Shown: positions 6,791-7,640 of the stretch, one piece after another
How positions within the stretch are numbered: position 1 is the first letter of the stretch
How the letters are laid out: the number at the start of each line of letters is the position of its first letter
Assembly (NCBI GenBank): GCA_005883365.1
Contig: VAXA01000014.1
Coordinates: forward strand, 1-7,640
Direction: 5' to 3'
Length of the DNA stretch: 7,640 nt
Source of the DNA: Actinomycetota bacterium
GTDB taxonomy: Bacteria; Actinomycetota; Thermoleophilia; Gaiellales; Gaiellaceae
Notes under the pieces: model-generated
Seen by the model: the letters and a program-made list of their open reading frames with translations, nothing else
Told to the model about the DNA's origin: nothing
Databases searched by the model: none
Made by a program: the position numbers and the translations under genes

Positions 6791-7640
6791 CGCCTCAGGA
6801 GCCCTGGTGGATCGCGATCATCGAGGCGCTCGTCATCGTCAACATCGTCCTCGGCCTCTTCGCCTACCTGACGCTGATCGAGCGGAAGCTGATGGGGCGG
6901 ATGCAGCTCCGCTACGGCCCGAACCGCGCCGGGCCGTTCGGGCTCCTGCAGCCGATCGCCGACCTCGTCAAGCTCGTCCGGAAGGAGGCGTTCTCGCCAT
7001 CCTCCGCGATCGAGCTCCCGTACATTCTCGCGCCGGTCGTCTCGGCCTTCACCGCGATCGCCGCCTTCGCCTTCATCCCGTGGGGGCCGGGCTGGACGGT
7101 GCACGGCTGGCGGATCAACGGTGAGATCGCGAACGTCTCGATCGGCCTGATCGCGATCTTCGCGCTCGGCTCGGTCGGGATCTACGGCTTCATCGTCGGC
7201 GGCTGGGCGTCGGAGTCGAAGTTCTCGATCCTCGGCTCGATGCGCACGTGCGCGCAGCTCGTCTCGTACGAGGTCTCACTCGCGCTCAGCGTGCTCGGCG
7301 TCGTCATCCTCGGCCGTTCGCTCAACCTGCCGGAGATCGTCGCGCGCCAGGGGTCGTTCCTCCCGTACGCGGCGCCGGAGTTCATCGGGCTGATCGTGTT
7401 CTTCTTCGGCGGGATCGCGGAGACGAGCCGCGCTCCGTTCGACCTGCCCGAGGCGGAGCAGGAGCTCGTCGCCGGCTACCACACCGAGTACTCGGGGATG
7501 CGCTGGGGCCTCTTCCAGATGGCCGAGTACATCAACATGATCACGCTCTCCGGCCTGATGGTGACGCTGTTCTTCGCGGGCTGGCACGGGCCGTGGGACA
7601 TCGGGCCGATCTGGTTCCTGCTCAAGACGATGGGCGTCCT
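6787..7640 (+). CDS. nuoH: NADH-quinone oxidoreductase subunit H (NuoH), 3' end outside the window
   Basis: NuoH (ND1 family) is the membrane subunit that forms the quinone entry chamber under NuoB and NuoD and links redox chemistry to the proton channels. The 284 visible residues cover most of the protein. They show helix 1 (about 8-31), the first signature ERKLMGRMQLRYGPNRAGPFG (in 32-52) followed by LLQPIADLVKL (53-63), GSVGIYGFIVGGWASESKF (128-146), the SMRTCAQLVSYEV segment (151-163) and the second signature PFDLPEAEQELVAGYHTEYSG (in 217-237). Acidic residues E212, E222, E224 and E226 match the conserved charged set near the quinone site. The TTG start overlaps the nuoG stop. The reading frame is clean to the window edge; nuoI would be expected next. 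Confidence 0.94.
   Translation, partial: MTPQEPWWIAIIEALVIVNIVLGLFAYLTLIERKLMGRMQLRYGPNRAGPFGLLQPIADLVKLVRKEAFSPSSAIELPYILAPVVSAFTAIAAFAFIPWGPGWTVHGWRINGEIANVSIGLIAIFALGSVGIYGFIVGGWASESKFSILGSMRTCAQLVSYEVSLALSVLGVVILGRSLNLPEIVARQGSFLPYAAPEFIGLIVFFFGGIAETSRAPFDLPEAEQELVAGYHTEYSGMRWGLFQMAEYINMITLSGLMVTLFFAGWHGPWDIGPIWFLLKTMGV

Noticed and set aside
1..7640. CRISPR arrays, tRNA or rRNA genes, defence or mobile elements
   Set aside because: None seen; apart from the 223-base leader the window is filled by overlapping nuo genes.

Overview
The window is the 5' part of a bacterial nuo operon, which encodes the proton-pumping NADH:quinone oxidoreductase (respiratory complex I). All genes lie on the + strand in the canonical order nuoA-B-C-D-E-F-G-H; nuoH runs off the right edge. 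The DNA is strongly GC-rich with G or C at most third codon positions. GTG and TTG starts are frequent, and neighbouring genes are joined by ATGA, GTGA or TTGA stop/start overlaps. Together with a long insert in NuoC and the wording of NuoD and NuoH motifs, this suggests a high-GC actinobacterium. I would guess the Thermoleophilia (Gaiellales/Solirubrobacterales type); that is inference from remembered family patterns, not a search.

Layout: 1-223 is an upstream non-coding region with a strong hairpin and a 15-bp palindrome just before the operon. nuoA (224-583), nuoB (590-1177) and nuoC (1174-1722) are intact. nuoD (1719-2949), nuoE (2946-3345) and nuoF (3338-4622) are each complete at both ends, but each has one internal break where the reading frame changes and a conserved stretch is missing. 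nuoG (4619-6790) is intact. nuoH (6787 to the end) is intact as far as it is visible.

The products form one machine. NuoF takes electrons from NADH through FMN. NuoE and NuoG carry Fe-S clusters that pass electrons to NuoB (cluster N2), and the quinone is reduced between NuoB, NuoD and NuoH. NuoC is the peripheral scaffold partner of NuoD. NuoA and NuoH start the membrane arm. The remaining membrane subunits (nuoI-N) would be expected to the right.

The main oddity is the set of three lesions near 2616, 3239 and 4077. By comparison with the family each lacks roughly 60-75 nt. All three missing lengths are 2 modulo 3, and all three junctions sit on a CGGG tetranucleotide. The flanking codons remain well conserved on both sides, so an assembly or sequencing artefact is the leading explanation, but a real, recently broken operon cannot be excluded. 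Two conserved glycines next to cofactor sites (NuoB residue 161, NuoF residue 66) also read as phenylalanine, both through an apparent GG-to-TT change in similar context. I see no evidence for a new biological system beyond this.
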